Positions 15,001-25,190 of a stretch of DNA of 64,000 bases are shown here, one piece after another. A model generated the notes under the pieces. It was not told where the DNA came from, did not search any database, and worked only from the letters and a program-made list of their open reading frames with translations. Origin of the DNA: Halicephalobus mephisto (taxonomy: Eukaryota > Nematoda > Chromadorea > Rhabditida > Panagrolaimidae); contig SWDT01000038.1 in the NCBI GenBank assembly GCA_009193035.1, positions 186,001 to 250,000 on the forward strand, read 5' to 3'. Position 1 is the first letter of the stretch. Every line of letters begins with the position of its first letter. Position numbers and translations under genes: made by a program.

Positions 15001-18000
15001 CAAATTTTGCATAAAATAAAAAAATTACCATTTCTCCGTTGGAGATGATGACTTTGTCTTCAAAACGAACTCGACAATTTCGTTTTTTTGTTTTTTTTCT
15101 AAGTGGAATTTGGGAAACCGTAAGAATTAAAGGAGAATCGGAGCCACGGATCATAGCGACAACTTCATCTTTGCCTTGATCACTGACCTCGATCCCGTTT
15201 ACCTCGATTATCTGGTCGTTTGCCAAAAGTTTTCCGTCACTAGGACCTCCGAGAGTGACGAATTGGATTATCACCGGATGTTGAGAAGCTGCAACAAATC
15301 CGAAACCAATACTTGGATGTCGATGGATTTCATATGTCCTAAGTGGAGGAGTTTCGGATAAGTCAGATCTAGTCTCGTCAGATTGGCTCGGTTCCATCGC
15401 TGTCGACGATGTAGAAGCGCCTTGTCTGGGATCTTCATAAGTAGTCGTTTTCGTGAGATGACTGAAATTTTCGAATATATTTAATTTTCGAAATTCACAA
15501 AAGAAATCCATTCAAAGTGGTTTTCTGAAATAAGTTAAAAATCGTTTTAAAGTTCTTAAAATACTGATCCAGAATCTTTTATTTTTGCTAGAGGATCTTC
15601 TGGAGCAAAATAATCAGGAAAATATCCAAATTTAGGATTCGGTTTTTCGAGTTTTTAGTCACTTTCCCGGAAAGCAGACGGGATAGTCGTAATCGGTTCA
15701 AAAAATACATCTAGTTGCAAAAAAATTATTAAAATTAGTCAAATCAGAAAACGAATGTCCCTAAACTTTGATAAAAATTTTTAATTCTCGATATATAAAA
15801 TTCTAAATATTTATTTCATTTTTTCGTTTTTCGAAAATGTCAGAAAAAGTTAAACACGGATTTTGAACATTGCTAGGTCCTGGATAGGGGTTTCTGGTCC
15901 ATGTGGAGATGAGGAATAGGTTCAAAGTTGATTTATTAAATCGGAGACAGGATATACAAAACAACTCTGATACAGTAGAACTTGAATATAAGATACTTCC
16001 TTGGATCGGCCAAAGTGTATCTTATAAGAAAGGATATATCATAGTGGGGATAAATTTAAAGGCAGACTAACCAAAGTTACTCAGACCGTATGCTATAACA
16101 AGAGATATGTTATAACGGGGTATTTTATATCCAAGTTCTACTGTAATTACTGAGTAATCTACTTAATCCCCCACTCAGCTCATAATCATAAACCCCCATT
16201 GGCCCTCAGGGTACTTCCCTTCAGGACCAACATTATAGGACTTGCAGTCAGACAAATAAGTCCGCGATCCAACAAATACCTACCTGATAACCCACAAAAC
16301 TAACTTTAATTTCTCCCAAAAACCATTTCAGATAAAGCATCTTGTTAATTGTGAAAAATTTAACCTATTTAAGGAAATTCATAAAAAATTCAAGAAATTT
16401 TATCTTTTTTGGATTCTTGTCTAAACAGAAAGTTTCAAAATTTCCATCGACGAAATAGAATAATAAAGTCCAACAATTGGACACAGTGGATTTCAAAAAA
16501 GCGTGCAACTCGGGTTCGACTTCAATGCTTTTCCGAAAAAAATTTCGCGGATTACTCAACATAGGCCAAAGAAGAAAAATATAAAGAACATTGAAACTAT
16601 TAAGTATTTTTAAAATTCAACAACAAATTTTTTACAAAGTTATCTCGAGGGGAATTTCTGGATTTTCCAGTTGAGACCAAAAAGTGGAATTTAATACTTA
16701 TGCAAATCAATAAAGATGTAATAATAATGGTAATGATATTTTCGAAATCAAAAAAATTTTTTTACAAGACAGTTCCGACACGAATTTCTAAATTTTTGAG
16801 AATTTGGTGGAATTTTTGAGATTTATTTGGATTGGGGAGGGAATGGCGGAAGACTTGAGAAGCCTGGAGAAGACCCCGAGTCCCGTACTCGATCCCCTGG
16901 AAGTCCACAGGATATGCAAGTCGTCCTGTTCAAAACTTAGGAGAAAAGTTGTTTTTTAAGTCCTCCCGACGGAGTTCCCCAACTACTGTACTTTACAACT
17001 TCAATTTCTTAATTCATTTTTACAATATTTTAAAATACCGATTTTCAGATTTCTCGATTAAAGTTTATAGGCCTCAATTTTCGGGACCTAAAGACTATAC
17101 ACGGAGCTATTCATAGATGTCTTAGAAATCGTCAAATACTCCTTCGAAAATGGCTTGCTTCCTTTGTATGTCAAAAAGGTTTAATATTGGCCTACTCACT
17201 TTATGAAGTACTGAGTTCCGAAGGCGTCGATGGCTTCTTCCCACCCATAAGGCAACCCGAGACGGCAGTTCCATGATATCGAAGGCGGTTCCCAATAGGA
17301 AGTCTTAGTTCGATGACTGGAAATTTTATTGTTAGGACATGGGAAAATCGGATTTGGGGATGTTTCGTATTTTTTCCGACGTCTGAACGAAGATGCCCGA
17401 GGCAAAATTGAGGCAAAAACGACGAAAATGAACAATCGTCAGTAATGGTTCCCTGAGGGACTTCCAAAAAGGAAACTTAAATTAACCACTTTGATTGTTA
17501 AAAGTGAATTTTTTTCATAAAAAAAAACGGTTTCTTGGACGTTAAATCCCTTAGGACTTTTATCCCCTCCGGCACCTACTACTTTCGAATTTTTTTTAGA
17601 TTAGTCCTTTTAGTCATGCTTGTCATTTTAGGCAATTTTAGAGACCAAAAGGACTGGTTTTAAAATGAAAAAAAGTAAGATTCTTTGAGAAAATAGAGGT
17701 CAAATGCCCTGAGGGCATAAAAGTCATCTAGTCTATTTTTGTTTTTAAATTAATATTCTTAGTTATGATTGTAAATTTAAGTTATTTCGAAATCTATAAA
17801 ACTAATAAAAAAAAATTAAAGAATTTTCGAGAAAACTGGGGTCAAATGCCCTCAGGGCATAAAAGTCAGTCTATTTTTGTTTTTAAATTAATATTCTTAG
17901 TTATGATTGTAAATTTAAGTTATTTCGAAATTCATAGAATTAATAAAAAAAAATTAAAGAATTTTCGAGAAAATAAGGGTCAAATGCCCTCAGGGCATAA

Positions 18001-19835
18001 ATGTTATATAATCGTTTTTTCTTAGATTACTTTTTTTAGTTATGATTGTGAATTTAAGCTATTTTAACTACCTATCAAACTAATATTAGAAAATTTTTTT
18101 TAAATTAAAAAAATCTTTAGGAAATTAGGGATGAAATGCCCTGAGGGAACAAATCGTGTAATCAATTTTTTCTTTTTAGATTATTTTTTTAGTTACGATT
18201 ACCATATTAGATAATTTTAGAGACCAAAGAGGTTGGTCTGAAGAGTTAAAAAAATAAAATATTCTTTATGAAGTCAGGGATTAAATGCCCTCAGGGCATA
18301 AAAGTCCTAGAGTCCACTTTTTCTTTTTAAATTAGTCTTTTTGGCTGTAGTTGTTACATTAGGCCATTTTACAGACCAGAAGGACTGGTTTAAAACGAAG
18401 AAAATTCCGAAATTGACACGGGTCAAAGAAGGTCAAAAGTTTTAAAAAAAACATAATTTTTTAAAAATTTATTTTATTAATTATTTAATTATTATTTTGG
18501 ACAATTTTAGAAATCAAAAAAAATTTATTTTATAATATAAGTTAAAAGTTCTAAAAAATGATGTAATTTATTTAATCATTTAATTGTTATTTTGGATAAT
18601 TTTAGAGAAAAAAAATTAATAATGAAAAATAAAAAAAGTTAATTTCATAAGATAAGAAGTCAGAAGTTCTAAAAAAACAATTTTTTTGAAATTTATTCAA
18701 TTAATTATTTAATTATTTAATTGTTATTTTGGATAATTTTAGAAAAAAAAATTAATTTCATAAAAAATCAAAAATTCTAAAAAAACAATTTTTTTGAAAT
18801 TTATTCAATTAATTATTTAATTGTTATTTTAGGGACCAAAAATGTTTATCTAAAAAAGTATAAAATAAGTTGTAAGACATTTGATCCCCTGAGGCATCTG
18901 CCTCCTCTCAATTTGCACTAATTTTGAAGTTTTTTCGTTTTTGGATGAATCTTATTGATTATAATTGCCACTTTGAAAATAAAAAATATTAGTCTGAAAA
19001 GATAAAAAAGTAAAATATTTTTTACAAAATCAGGGACTAAATGCCCTCAGGGGATGACTGTTTTAGAGTCTATTTTTTGTTTTTAGATTAGTATTTTTAG
19101 TTATGATTATATTTTAGGCTGATTTAGAAACATAAGACTGATCTAAGAAGTTAAAAAAAGATTTTTTACGAAATCAGGGACTAAATGCCCTCAGGGGATG
19201 ACTGTTTTAGAGTCTATTTTTTGTTTTTAGATTAGTATTTTTAGTTATGATTATATTTTAGGCTGATTCAAAAAAATAAGACTGATCTAAGAAGTTAAAA
19301 AAATATTCTTTACGAAATCAGGGACTTGATTCTCTCAGAGGCGAATTATGGTACAATAAAAAACTACTCACTATAGATAGAACATTCGTTGATCAGCAAG
19401 AACACAAACATCACATTCATCACGAGGATCATGGAATGATGAGTGATATTCGTCCAATTCTTCAGATGTATCTTGATAAATAGGATCCTTGTCCAATGTG
19501 AGGTCCTTGCCCGATATAGGGTCCTTATCTAACATGATGTTCTTGTCTAACATGGTATTCTTATCCAACATAGGGTCCTTGTCTAACATGGTATTCTTAT
19601 CCAACATAGGATCCTTGTCTAACATGGTGTTCTTATCCAACATAGGGTCCTTGTCCGATGTGGGGTATTTCCCCGATATAGGGTCCTTATCCAACATGGA
19701 GTCCTTGTCTAACATGGTATTCTTACCCAACACAGGGTCCTTGCCCAGCACGAGGTTTGTGCCCGATGTGGTGTCCTCCTCTATCCACATGGAATCTGTC
19801 TGGAGAGAATTAGCTTTATTGCCTTCATTGAGCAT
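1752..19835 (-). CDS. FRMPD: FRMPD-family scaffold protein (WW-PDZ-FERM), 13 exons, 1351 aa
   Basis: This encodes a FERM and PDZ domain-containing protein of the FRMPD1/3/4 (Preso) family, cortical and synaptic scaffolds in other animals. The exons, 5' to 3', are 19835-19372, 17316-17200, 15461-15029, 14424-14197, 13236-12971, 12151-11958, 11613-10740, 10693-10393, 5799-5700, 5314-5037, 4410-4316, 3964-3713 and 2205-1752. All phases match, giving 4056 nt. Residues 1-145 are acidic repeats. A degenerate WW1 (about 140-166) and WW2 (176-206, starting LPYGWEEA) follow. The PDZ (about 235-315) has the loop IGFGFVAAS, followed by the family motif CRVRFEDKVIISNG. The FERM F1, F2 and F3 lobes fill about 343-700; F1 opens with PNVLRVFLENGQTKSF. 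After a polar tail, residues 1202-1351 form a predicted helical domain. WW1 lacks its first Trp and WW2 has Tyr202 in place of the second. A possible trans-splice acceptor lies at 19878. Family assignment is strong; the exact paralogue is not claimed. Confidence 0.92.
2206..3712. repeat. Tandem array of the CCCTCAGGG satellite (FRMPD intron 12)
   Basis: Units of about 130-160 bp contain a GATCCCCTGGGGCATTTACCCC or AAATGCCCTCAGGGG block followed by TTTTTAGATTAGTCTT and its partial complement AAGACTGATCTAAAA. The units change orientation style midway, at about 3100-3250. The array fills the whole intron between FRMPD exons 12 and 13 and reaches to within about 30 bases of the splice donor at 3712. 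Confidence 0.85.
3965..4315. repeat. A/T-only low-complexity DNA (FRMPD intron 11)
   Basis: The intron consists of short permuted TTTAAAAAAATTAATTT and AAAAAGTAAATTAATTTT units. I see nothing else in it apart from the two splice sites; the acceptor is an unusual TTTTTTAAG. Confidence 0.7.
4411..5036. repeat. GAGACC satellite array (FRMPD intron 10)
   Basis: There are four or five units of about 125 bp. The unit carries TTCGTTTCGGGACCATAATT, AAAAAGCTTATTTTTGAG and a GGTCTCGACTGGAAA block. The same family is seen at 6880-8260, 9490-9800, 13260-13560, 16620-16790, 30360-30520 and 49240-49400. Confidence 0.8.
5449..5589 (-). other. Possible cassette exon of the FRMPD gene
   Basis: This 141-nt segment lies between FRMPD exons 9 and 10 and is richer in G+C than the flanks. 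On the minus strand it has a TTGTAG acceptor and a weak GTTGAT donor, is open in the required phase and is a multiple of three, so it could be included or skipped without a frame shift. A different frame (starting MAFDPSPSPCPPK) looks more protein-like but has an upstream stop and no matching acceptor. The model without this exon is already in frame. Confidence 0.25.
5911..6513. mobile_element. Interspersed repeat of about 600 bp, copy 1
   Basis: This segment is nearly identical to 22823-23423, with only scattered single-base differences. It contains a strong internal hairpin (6244-6344, arms of about 36 bp around CGAATCC and GGATTCG). It ends in AAAATTGGAACATAAA. No coding capacity is visible, so it is probably a non-autonomous element or a segmental duplication. 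Related diverged pieces lie at 14500-15003, 31229-31480 (inverted) and 47970-48532. Confidence 0.8.
6880..8260. repeat. Long GAGACC satellite array (FRMPD intron 8)
   Basis: About eleven units of roughly 120-125 bp are in the orientation opposite to the 4411-5036 array. They share GGTCCCGAAACGAATTTTTACA and TTTTCCAGTCGAGACC blocks with A/T-rich spacers. From 8260 to 9300 the intron becomes nearly pure A/T low complexity. A slightly richer island at 8870-8990 shows no supportable exon. Confidence 0.8.
9672..10058. mobile_element. Duplicated GC-richer segment, copy 1, with a 38-codon ORF
   Basis: This roughly 390-bp block recurs almost unchanged at 16684-17070, in another intron of the same gene. 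It includes a plus-strand ORF from 9836 starting MAEDLRSSEKTPSP and ending KLRRKVVF. The copies differ there at only about four bases, two of them silent. Whether it is translated is unknown. The segment is flanked by GAGACC satellite units, so it may have been duplicated by recombination between them. Confidence 0.7.
10121..10215. mobile_element. Foldback MITE of about 95 bp, copy 1
   Basis: The element begins TAAGGGAGCTTGTCTAAAAT and ends with the near-complement ATTTTAGGCAAGTTCCCTAA. The inverted repeats are about 35 bp, with AAGCTT inside each arm, separated by a GC-rich centre. It could fold into one long hairpin. Confidence 0.8.
10240..10335. mobile_element. Foldback MITE of about 95 bp, copy 2
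   Basis: It is a diverged relative of the element 25 bp to its left, with arms AGGAGAGCTTGTCTAAGATA and TATTTTAGACAAGCTCCCTA. It lies 58 bp from the donor of FRMPD exon 8. The loop sequence differs entirely from copy 1 while the arms are conserved. Confidence 0.8.
11614..11957. repeat. A/T low-complexity intron (FRMPD intron 6)
   Basis: The sequence is dominated by AAATAATTTAAAAATTA permutations of about 16-17 bp. The donor at its 5' end is GTTTGT rather than GTAAG. I see nothing else. Confidence 0.7.
12152..12970. repeat. TACAGTAAT / TTACGTCAGAAAATTCG repeats (FRMPD intron 5)
   Basis: Four blocks share TTACTGTAGACTACTTGCTTC followed by a GAAGTTACGTCAGAAAATTCG block. One block (about 12640-12690) is inverted relative to the others, so local hairpins are possible. 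Related motifs occur at 41310-42260 and 50690-51340. Confidence 0.75.
13237..14196. repeat. GAGACC units plus three MITEs (FRMPD intron 4)
   Basis: Two GAGACC units lie at 13260-13480 and a partial one to 13560. A 185-bp element at 13637-13822 has inverted ends of the ACACAAAAGAGTAACTTTTGG type. Two copies of the AACTTGGATATAAG MITE, of about 103 bp, lie at 13861-13963 and 14012-14114. Confidence 0.75.
13861..14114. mobile_element. Two short MITEs with GAACTTGGATATAAG inverted ends
   Basis: Each copy starts with AGTCGAACTTGGATATAAGG or a close variant and ends in CTTATATCCAAGTTCTACTGTA. They are shorter relatives of the 173-176 bp copies at 15971-16145, 56900-57073 and 57126-57301, having lost part of the centre. 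Ends reading TACAG and CTGTA would fit TA target duplications, as for Tc1/mariner-type MITEs (inference). Confidence 0.8.
14425..15028. repeat. GATTCTGAAGTCAG-type interspersed repeat (FRMPD intron 3)
   Basis: The intron is filled with diverged CAGAATCTGAAGTCAACTT-type sequence. It ends in a block (14878-15003) that is almost identical to 48398-48532 in an adenylyl cyclase intron and finishes in AAAATTGGAACA. It belongs to the same family as the 600-bp element at 5911-6513. Confidence 0.7.
15462..17199. repeat. FRMPD intron 2: MITE, GAGACC unit and duplicated segment
   Basis: A full MITE lies at 15971-16145. A non-repetitive stretch from 16150 to 16560 shares a CCTCAGGGTA(C/T)TTCCCTTCAGGACCAAC-like block with 43150-43190. 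One GAGACC unit lies at 16620-16690. Copy 2 of the duplicated GC-richer segment is at 16684-17070. No exon can be supported in the remainder. Confidence 0.65.
16684..17070. mobile_element. Duplicated GC-richer segment, copy 2
   Basis: This is the partner of 9672-10058, in the same orientation and inside the same host gene. The 38-codon plus-strand ORF (from 16842) is intact here too, with one amino-acid change (Ser to Leu near residue 7) and two silent changes. Confidence 0.7.
17317..19371. repeat. CCCTCAGGG satellite arrays (FRMPD intron 1)
   Basis: Arrays at 17530-18400 and 18870-19345 have units of about 120-150 bp with the core CAAATGCCCTCAGGGCATAA or ATGCCCTCAGGGGATGACTG. They flank an A/T-only stretch at 18430-18830. 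The right array stops about 25 bases from the splice donor of exon 1. Confidence 0.85.
19489..19785 (-). repeat. Coding minisatellite in FRMPD exon 1
   Basis: About fifteen 18-bp units encode alternating hexapeptides such as MLDKDP and MLDKNT. Some units vary to SGKDP, SGKYP or TSDKDP. The frame stays open throughout and exon 1 then runs directly into the first WW half-domain, so the array is translated. Near-identical units in the centre suggest recent slippage or unequal exchange, and the copy number is likely to vary between individuals. Confidence 0.85.
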
Positions 19836-19904
19836 TATTTCCAGGCGCTTTCAGTTCCATCGCGCCTCTGAGTTGGATCTACAATAAAAAAAATAATTTC
19901 TTAA

Positions 19905-21990
19905 ACTATAGTCTCGGCACGAAAAAAGTTTCATTTTAAGAATCTTCAAAATTTAGATTATTCAAAAAATTCAAATATTTTTATTTTTCTTCAAAATAAT
20001 TTTAAAACGGAAAATTTAAACTTTTTCATCAAAATGGTCCTGAAACAAAAAATTCTGGATATTTTTATTTTTATAAAAATGGTCCTAAGACGAAAAAATT
20101 TAAATGTTTGTTTTTTTTAAAATGGTCCTAAGAAGAAAGAATCTAAATATTTGTTTTTCTAACATGATTCTGGAACGAAAAAATTAATATATTTTTAATT
20201 TTCTTCAAAGTGGTCCTGAGACGAAAGAATTTAGATATCTATGTTTTTTTTCTAAAATGGTCCTGAAAAGAAAAATTTAAATATTTTTAATTTTTTTTAA
20301 AATGGTCCTGAAAAGAAAAATTTACATATCTATGTTTTTTCTTCAAAGTGGTCCTGAAAAGAAAAAATTTAGATGTTTTTATTTTTCTCTAAAATGGTCC
20401 TGGAAAGATAAAATTTAAATATTTTTAATTTTCTTCAAAGTGATCTTGAAACGAAAAAATTTAAATATTTTTAATTTTCTCTAAAATGGTCCTGGAAAGG
20501 AAAAAATTTAAATATTTTTATTTTTCTCTAAAATGGTCCTGGAAAGAAAAAATTTAAATATTTTTAATTTTCTTCAAAGTGATCCTAAAATAAAAAATTT
20601 AAATATTTTTAATTTTCTCTAAAATGGTCCTGAAAAGAAAAAATTTAAATATTTTTAATTTTCTTCAAAGTGATCCTAAAACAAAAAATTTTAAATAATT
20701 ACTTTTTTGTCAAAGTGGTTTTAGACGAAATAAATTTTTATTTTTTTCGAAAATTTTTAATAATTTTAAAATAGATAATTTGTGATCATTACGTAAATAA
20801 CGGTAATTTTTTGATTTATTCAGTCTGTACAATTTTATTTTTCTCAGAATTGGATAATGTAGACGAACTTTGAAGGCTTAACAGAAAACATAATCCATAA
20901 TTTATCTTCTTCGAAAAACGTCGACATATCTAAAAAGTTATCCCAAACGAAATAATTTTTAACTTTTTTAAAATTTTTAACTTTTTTTAATTTTTAACTT
21001 TTTTTAATTTTTAAAAAAATCATTGAAATTTAAAATTTTTCGAAATTTTTTAAAAATTACTAAATTTTGAAATTTTTAATAATTTTTTTAGAATCTTTGA
21101 AATTTAAAAATTAAGGAAAAGATTGGAAAATAGAGATTTCAAAGTACACTAGGGTAGGATTAGGGTTCTCAAATTTAAACTTTGGGAACTTTTTGAATTT
21201 TGAGAAAATTAATATTTTAAAATAAAATTAATATAAAGTAAAAATTATTATTATTCATATGACTCTAAGTAATCGGTTTTATTTAAAAAAATAAAAATAT
21301 TAAAAATAATTTAAAAAAATAAAAAATATTAAAAATAATTTTTAAAAATTAAAATATTAAAAATAATTTTTTAAAAATAAAAATGTTAAAAATGTTTTTT
21401 TTAAAATAATTTTTTTTTGAATATTTTACTGTAAAATATATTCCGTTTAGGACCAATTTGACGAAAAATGTAAATATCTAGATTGTTTTTTTTTTCAGGA
21501 TTACTTTACGGAAAAATAACATAGATATTTGGATTTTTTCGTTTTAGCACAATTTTAGAAAAAAAAATTAATATCGATTTTTTCACTTCAGGACCGCCTT
21601 GAGGAAAAACAGGGGATATCTGGATTGTTTTTCGTCTTAGGACCATTTTAAAGAAAATTAAAAATATTTAAATTTTTTCTTTCCAGGACCCCTTTGAAGA
21701 AAAAACATAGATATTTGAATTTTTTCGTTTCAAGATCACTTTGAAGAAAATTAAAAATATTTAAATTTTTTTCTTCCCAGAACCATTTTAAAGAAAAATA
21801 AAAATATTTAAATTTTTTTCTTTCCAGAACCATTTTGAAAAAGAACAAAAATATGTAAATTTTTTCGTTTTAGGACCACTTTGAAGAAAAATAAAAATAT
21901 ATTAATTTTTTTATTTTAGGATTACTTTGATGAAAATTAGAAATATTTAAAATTCTTTCGTTCCAGGACCATTGTGGCGAAAAAGTCTGG
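19905..21990. repeat. Large inverted repeat built from 60-bp satellite units
   Basis: The left arm (about 19905-20755) repeats TGGTCCTGAAAAGAAAAAAT and TTTAAATATTTTTAATTTTC. The right arm (about 21425-21990) carries the complement, with TTTTTTCGTTTTAGGACCA and CTTTGAAGAAAAATAAAAA. About 670 bp separate the arms. The transcript of either strand could form long double-stranded RNA. Confidence 0.8.
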
Positions 21991-22822
21991 AAATTTACAT
22001 TTTTTTTATTAAAACAGATTTGTACTTAATTTTGATGGTTTCTGGATCTGTTTTTAGTCGATGTTTAGCTTCGGAATACAGACGAAGCTGGACCTAAGCT
22101 GACATATGCAAAAAAATTCAAAAAATTTCAAAAATTAAATTTTTTAAAATTAATAAAAAAAATAAGACGAAAAACAAAAATGACCTCGGGCATCCGATTT
22201 TATTCATTTTAAATAAATTATGCATGGTAAGTTTTTTCAAAGCTGTGCGTGTCAAAACCGACTTTGACTTTCAGATTTTCCGTTATTTAAAATTTTTTCC
22301 TACTATTCCGAAATAAATCAAAAACTAATTTAGAAACATAGAAAAAGTATAAAAAATATTCCAATTATTTTTAAAAATTTGAGTAACTTTAAAAAATAAA
22401 AAAAATTTTAAAAAATAAAAAAATTTTAAAAAATTAAAAATTTTAAAAATTTTAAAATAATAAAAAATAAAAAAATTTTTTTAAATTTTAAAAAATTAAA
22501 AATAATAAAAATTTTAAAAAATTAAAAATAATAAAAATTTTAAAAAATTAAAAATAATAAAAATTTTAAAAAATTAAAAATAAAAAATCAAAGATAAAAT
22601 AAAATAAAAACGAAAGTGGAAAGCCAAGTGCCAAGTTGATGACACACATGGACATGGCTTAATTGAAAGCAAAATTGTCCGTTAACGTTGTCATCAGATT
22701 TCAAGTATGGCACTCTGTCTGATTATCTCGCGAAGAATATCTAAGCAAAATGTCCTCAGGGATAAACTAATATTTCATTTTTTGGTAGGTAAACAAGTTT
22801 TTGATTATACGATGTGATATAA

Positions 22823-23423
22823 AAAATTGTTTTCCAATTTTAGTAACTTAAAATTTAAAGTTAAAAAATATTTTAAATAAGTTTTTGGAAATTTTAAAAG
22901 TTGTTTTAGGTGAATTTTGAGTTTTTATAAAAATTGAAGATGGAATTTTAGATGTTCTTAGAGTTGGGGTTAGGTTTCGGATTCTGAAGGTCAACTTCTG
23001 ATTCTGACTTCAGCTTCAGAACTTACGGGGCTGGTTACGTTGTTAAAAGTACTTTTTGTTTAAATCTAACTCGAGAATTCGGACAAATGTCAAAAAAATA
23101 AACGTCATACAACCAGTTCTAGATATCTTTAGATTTGAGCAACAAATGCAATGAGGTACTCGAATCCGTGGATTCTGAATGTGAAGTCAGAGTTCCGAAG
23201 GTTAATTATTAATTCTGACTTCACATTCAGAACCTACAGATTCGAGTATTTCATTGTAACTACTTTTAGTCAATTTGAAAGATATTCAAAAATTCTAAAA
23301 TGAGAATTTGGAGATTAGTCTTCAGAATTCCGAAGGTCAACTTGGTTTCAGATCCAGGATTTACAGTTCTCATTAATTTATTGTAAATCTTTTTCAGTTC
23401 TAAATCTAAAATTGGAACATAAA
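22823..23423. mobile_element. Interspersed repeat of about 600 bp, copy 2
   Basis: It is the near-identical partner of 5911-6513, in the same orientation. The internal hairpin is at about 23155-23255. The high identity implies recent transposition or gene conversion. Confidence 0.8.
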
Positions 23424-23959
23424 GTTTTTCCGATTTTCGACAGTAAAAAAATTTTCTGTCTGGTTCTTAAAATAAATTTTAAAAAAAATTAAAATACCTG
23501 AGAAATCTAAAAAAACTTAATTATCTCTAAAATCAGAAAATTCCAAACGAGCCAAGGGAGGCAACCTTAGGGTGGTAAAAGGTCAGTCCGGCATTGACAT
23601 CTTTCTCAAACCAAAGCTTCTCTAACATCCACTAAAAACCAAAAATTTTCAGAAAATTTAGCAACAGTATTAAAAAGAAAAATTTTCAAGCATAAGATAG
23701 CTAGACCAGAAAAGCCAACTGAAAAAACGTCCTGCTGGTTTTAGTGAACTACTTTGAAAACAAAAATGAGCGTTGAAATTAGGCCTCAGGAAATGAAAAA
23801 ATATAATAGTTTCAGCTTGGATAAAGCCCATATTTTGATCTTGTTGACAACCAAGAAAATAAAATATGTAGAACTAAATTAAAAATCTATTGAATAAATT
23901 TCCATTGTCACATTTACTTTGTCAACTTTCTTCAAAAAAACCAATATAGAAAATAAATT

Positions 23960-24330
23960 TTTTTAAAAGTATTATCAAACATTTTTAGGATTTTAAAAAA
24001 TAATTATTATTTTAAAAATTAAAAAAAAACGTTTTTGGATTTTTTTATTTTAAAGAATATTTAAAATTTCTGTAAAATAATTATTTTAAAAATAAAAAAA
24101 GTATTATCAAACATTTTTAGGATTTTAAAAAATAATTATTATTTTAAAAATTAAAAATAAAAATTTTTGGATTGTTTTATTTTAAAGAATATTTAAAATT
24201 TCTGTAAAATAATTATTTTAAAAATAAAAAAAGTATTATCAAACATTTTTAGAATTTTAAAAAATAATTATTATTTTAAAAATTTAAAAAAACGTTTTTG
24301 GATTTTTTTAATTTTAAAAAATAATTGTTA
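23960..24330. repeat. Tandem repeat, period about 135 bp, 3 copies
   Basis: Each unit starts AAGTATTATCAAACATTTTT and continues with AGGATTTTAAAAAATAATTA and a TTTTTGGATTTTTTTATTTT block. The third copy is truncated and diverged. Confidence 0.75.
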
Positions 24331-24769
24331 TTTTCGAAAATTAAAAAGGATGTTTTTCGATTTTCTTAATTTTAAAAAATATTTAAATTTTTGCAAAATA
24401 ATAATTATTGTAAAATTTAAAAATAATTTTTTTTGAAATTCTCAAGCAGAATTTTTAAAATTTAAAAATAAACATTTTTGTGGAATTTTTAACATTTATT
24501 TTTAAAAAGAATTATATTGTTAAAAAAATTTCAATGAAAATCTTAAAATTTTTCTTATTTTATGCGAAAATTTCAATTTCTAAAAATTCAGTATTAAAAA
24601 GCCCAAAATAAATATTTTTATAAAATTATTTCAACATAAAAATTCGAAAAGTTCAAAAATTTAGGTAAAAACGTGGAAAATTGTAGGTAGATTTCACTAG
24701 AATTGTCAAATTTGTCGTTTTTTAATTCTTTTTCGTTCTTTCATGGAAATGTAAAAACTTAAAAGTTCA

Positions 24770-25190
24770 TAGTATTATTAAAAAATCAAAAATAAATATT
24801 TTTTAAAATTATTTCAAAAAAAATCTAAAAATTAGTAATTTAGGTGAAAAATGAATAAAATTATGAATTTAAAAGTTTTTTAAAACTTGTAATATTATTA
24901 AAAAATCAAAAATAAATATTTTTTAAAATTATTTCAAAAAAAATCTAAAAATTAGTAATTTAGGTGAAAAATGAATAAAATTATGAATTTAAAAGTTTTT
25001 TAAAACTTGTAATATTATTAAGAAATCAAAAATAAATATTTTTTAAAATTATTTCAAAAAAAATCTAAAAATTAGTAATTTAGATGAAAAATGAATAAAA
25101 TTATGAATTTAAGTTTTTTAAAACTTGTAATATTATTAAGAAATCAAAAATAAGTATTTTTTAAAATTATTCCAACGCGAAAATCAAAGT
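24770..25190. repeat. Tandem repeat, period about 120 bp, nearly 4 copies
   Basis: The copies are almost identical and share AAAAATCAAAAATAAATATT and TTTAGGTGAAAAATGAATAA. Such uniformity indicates recent expansion or homogenisation. Confidence 0.85.
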
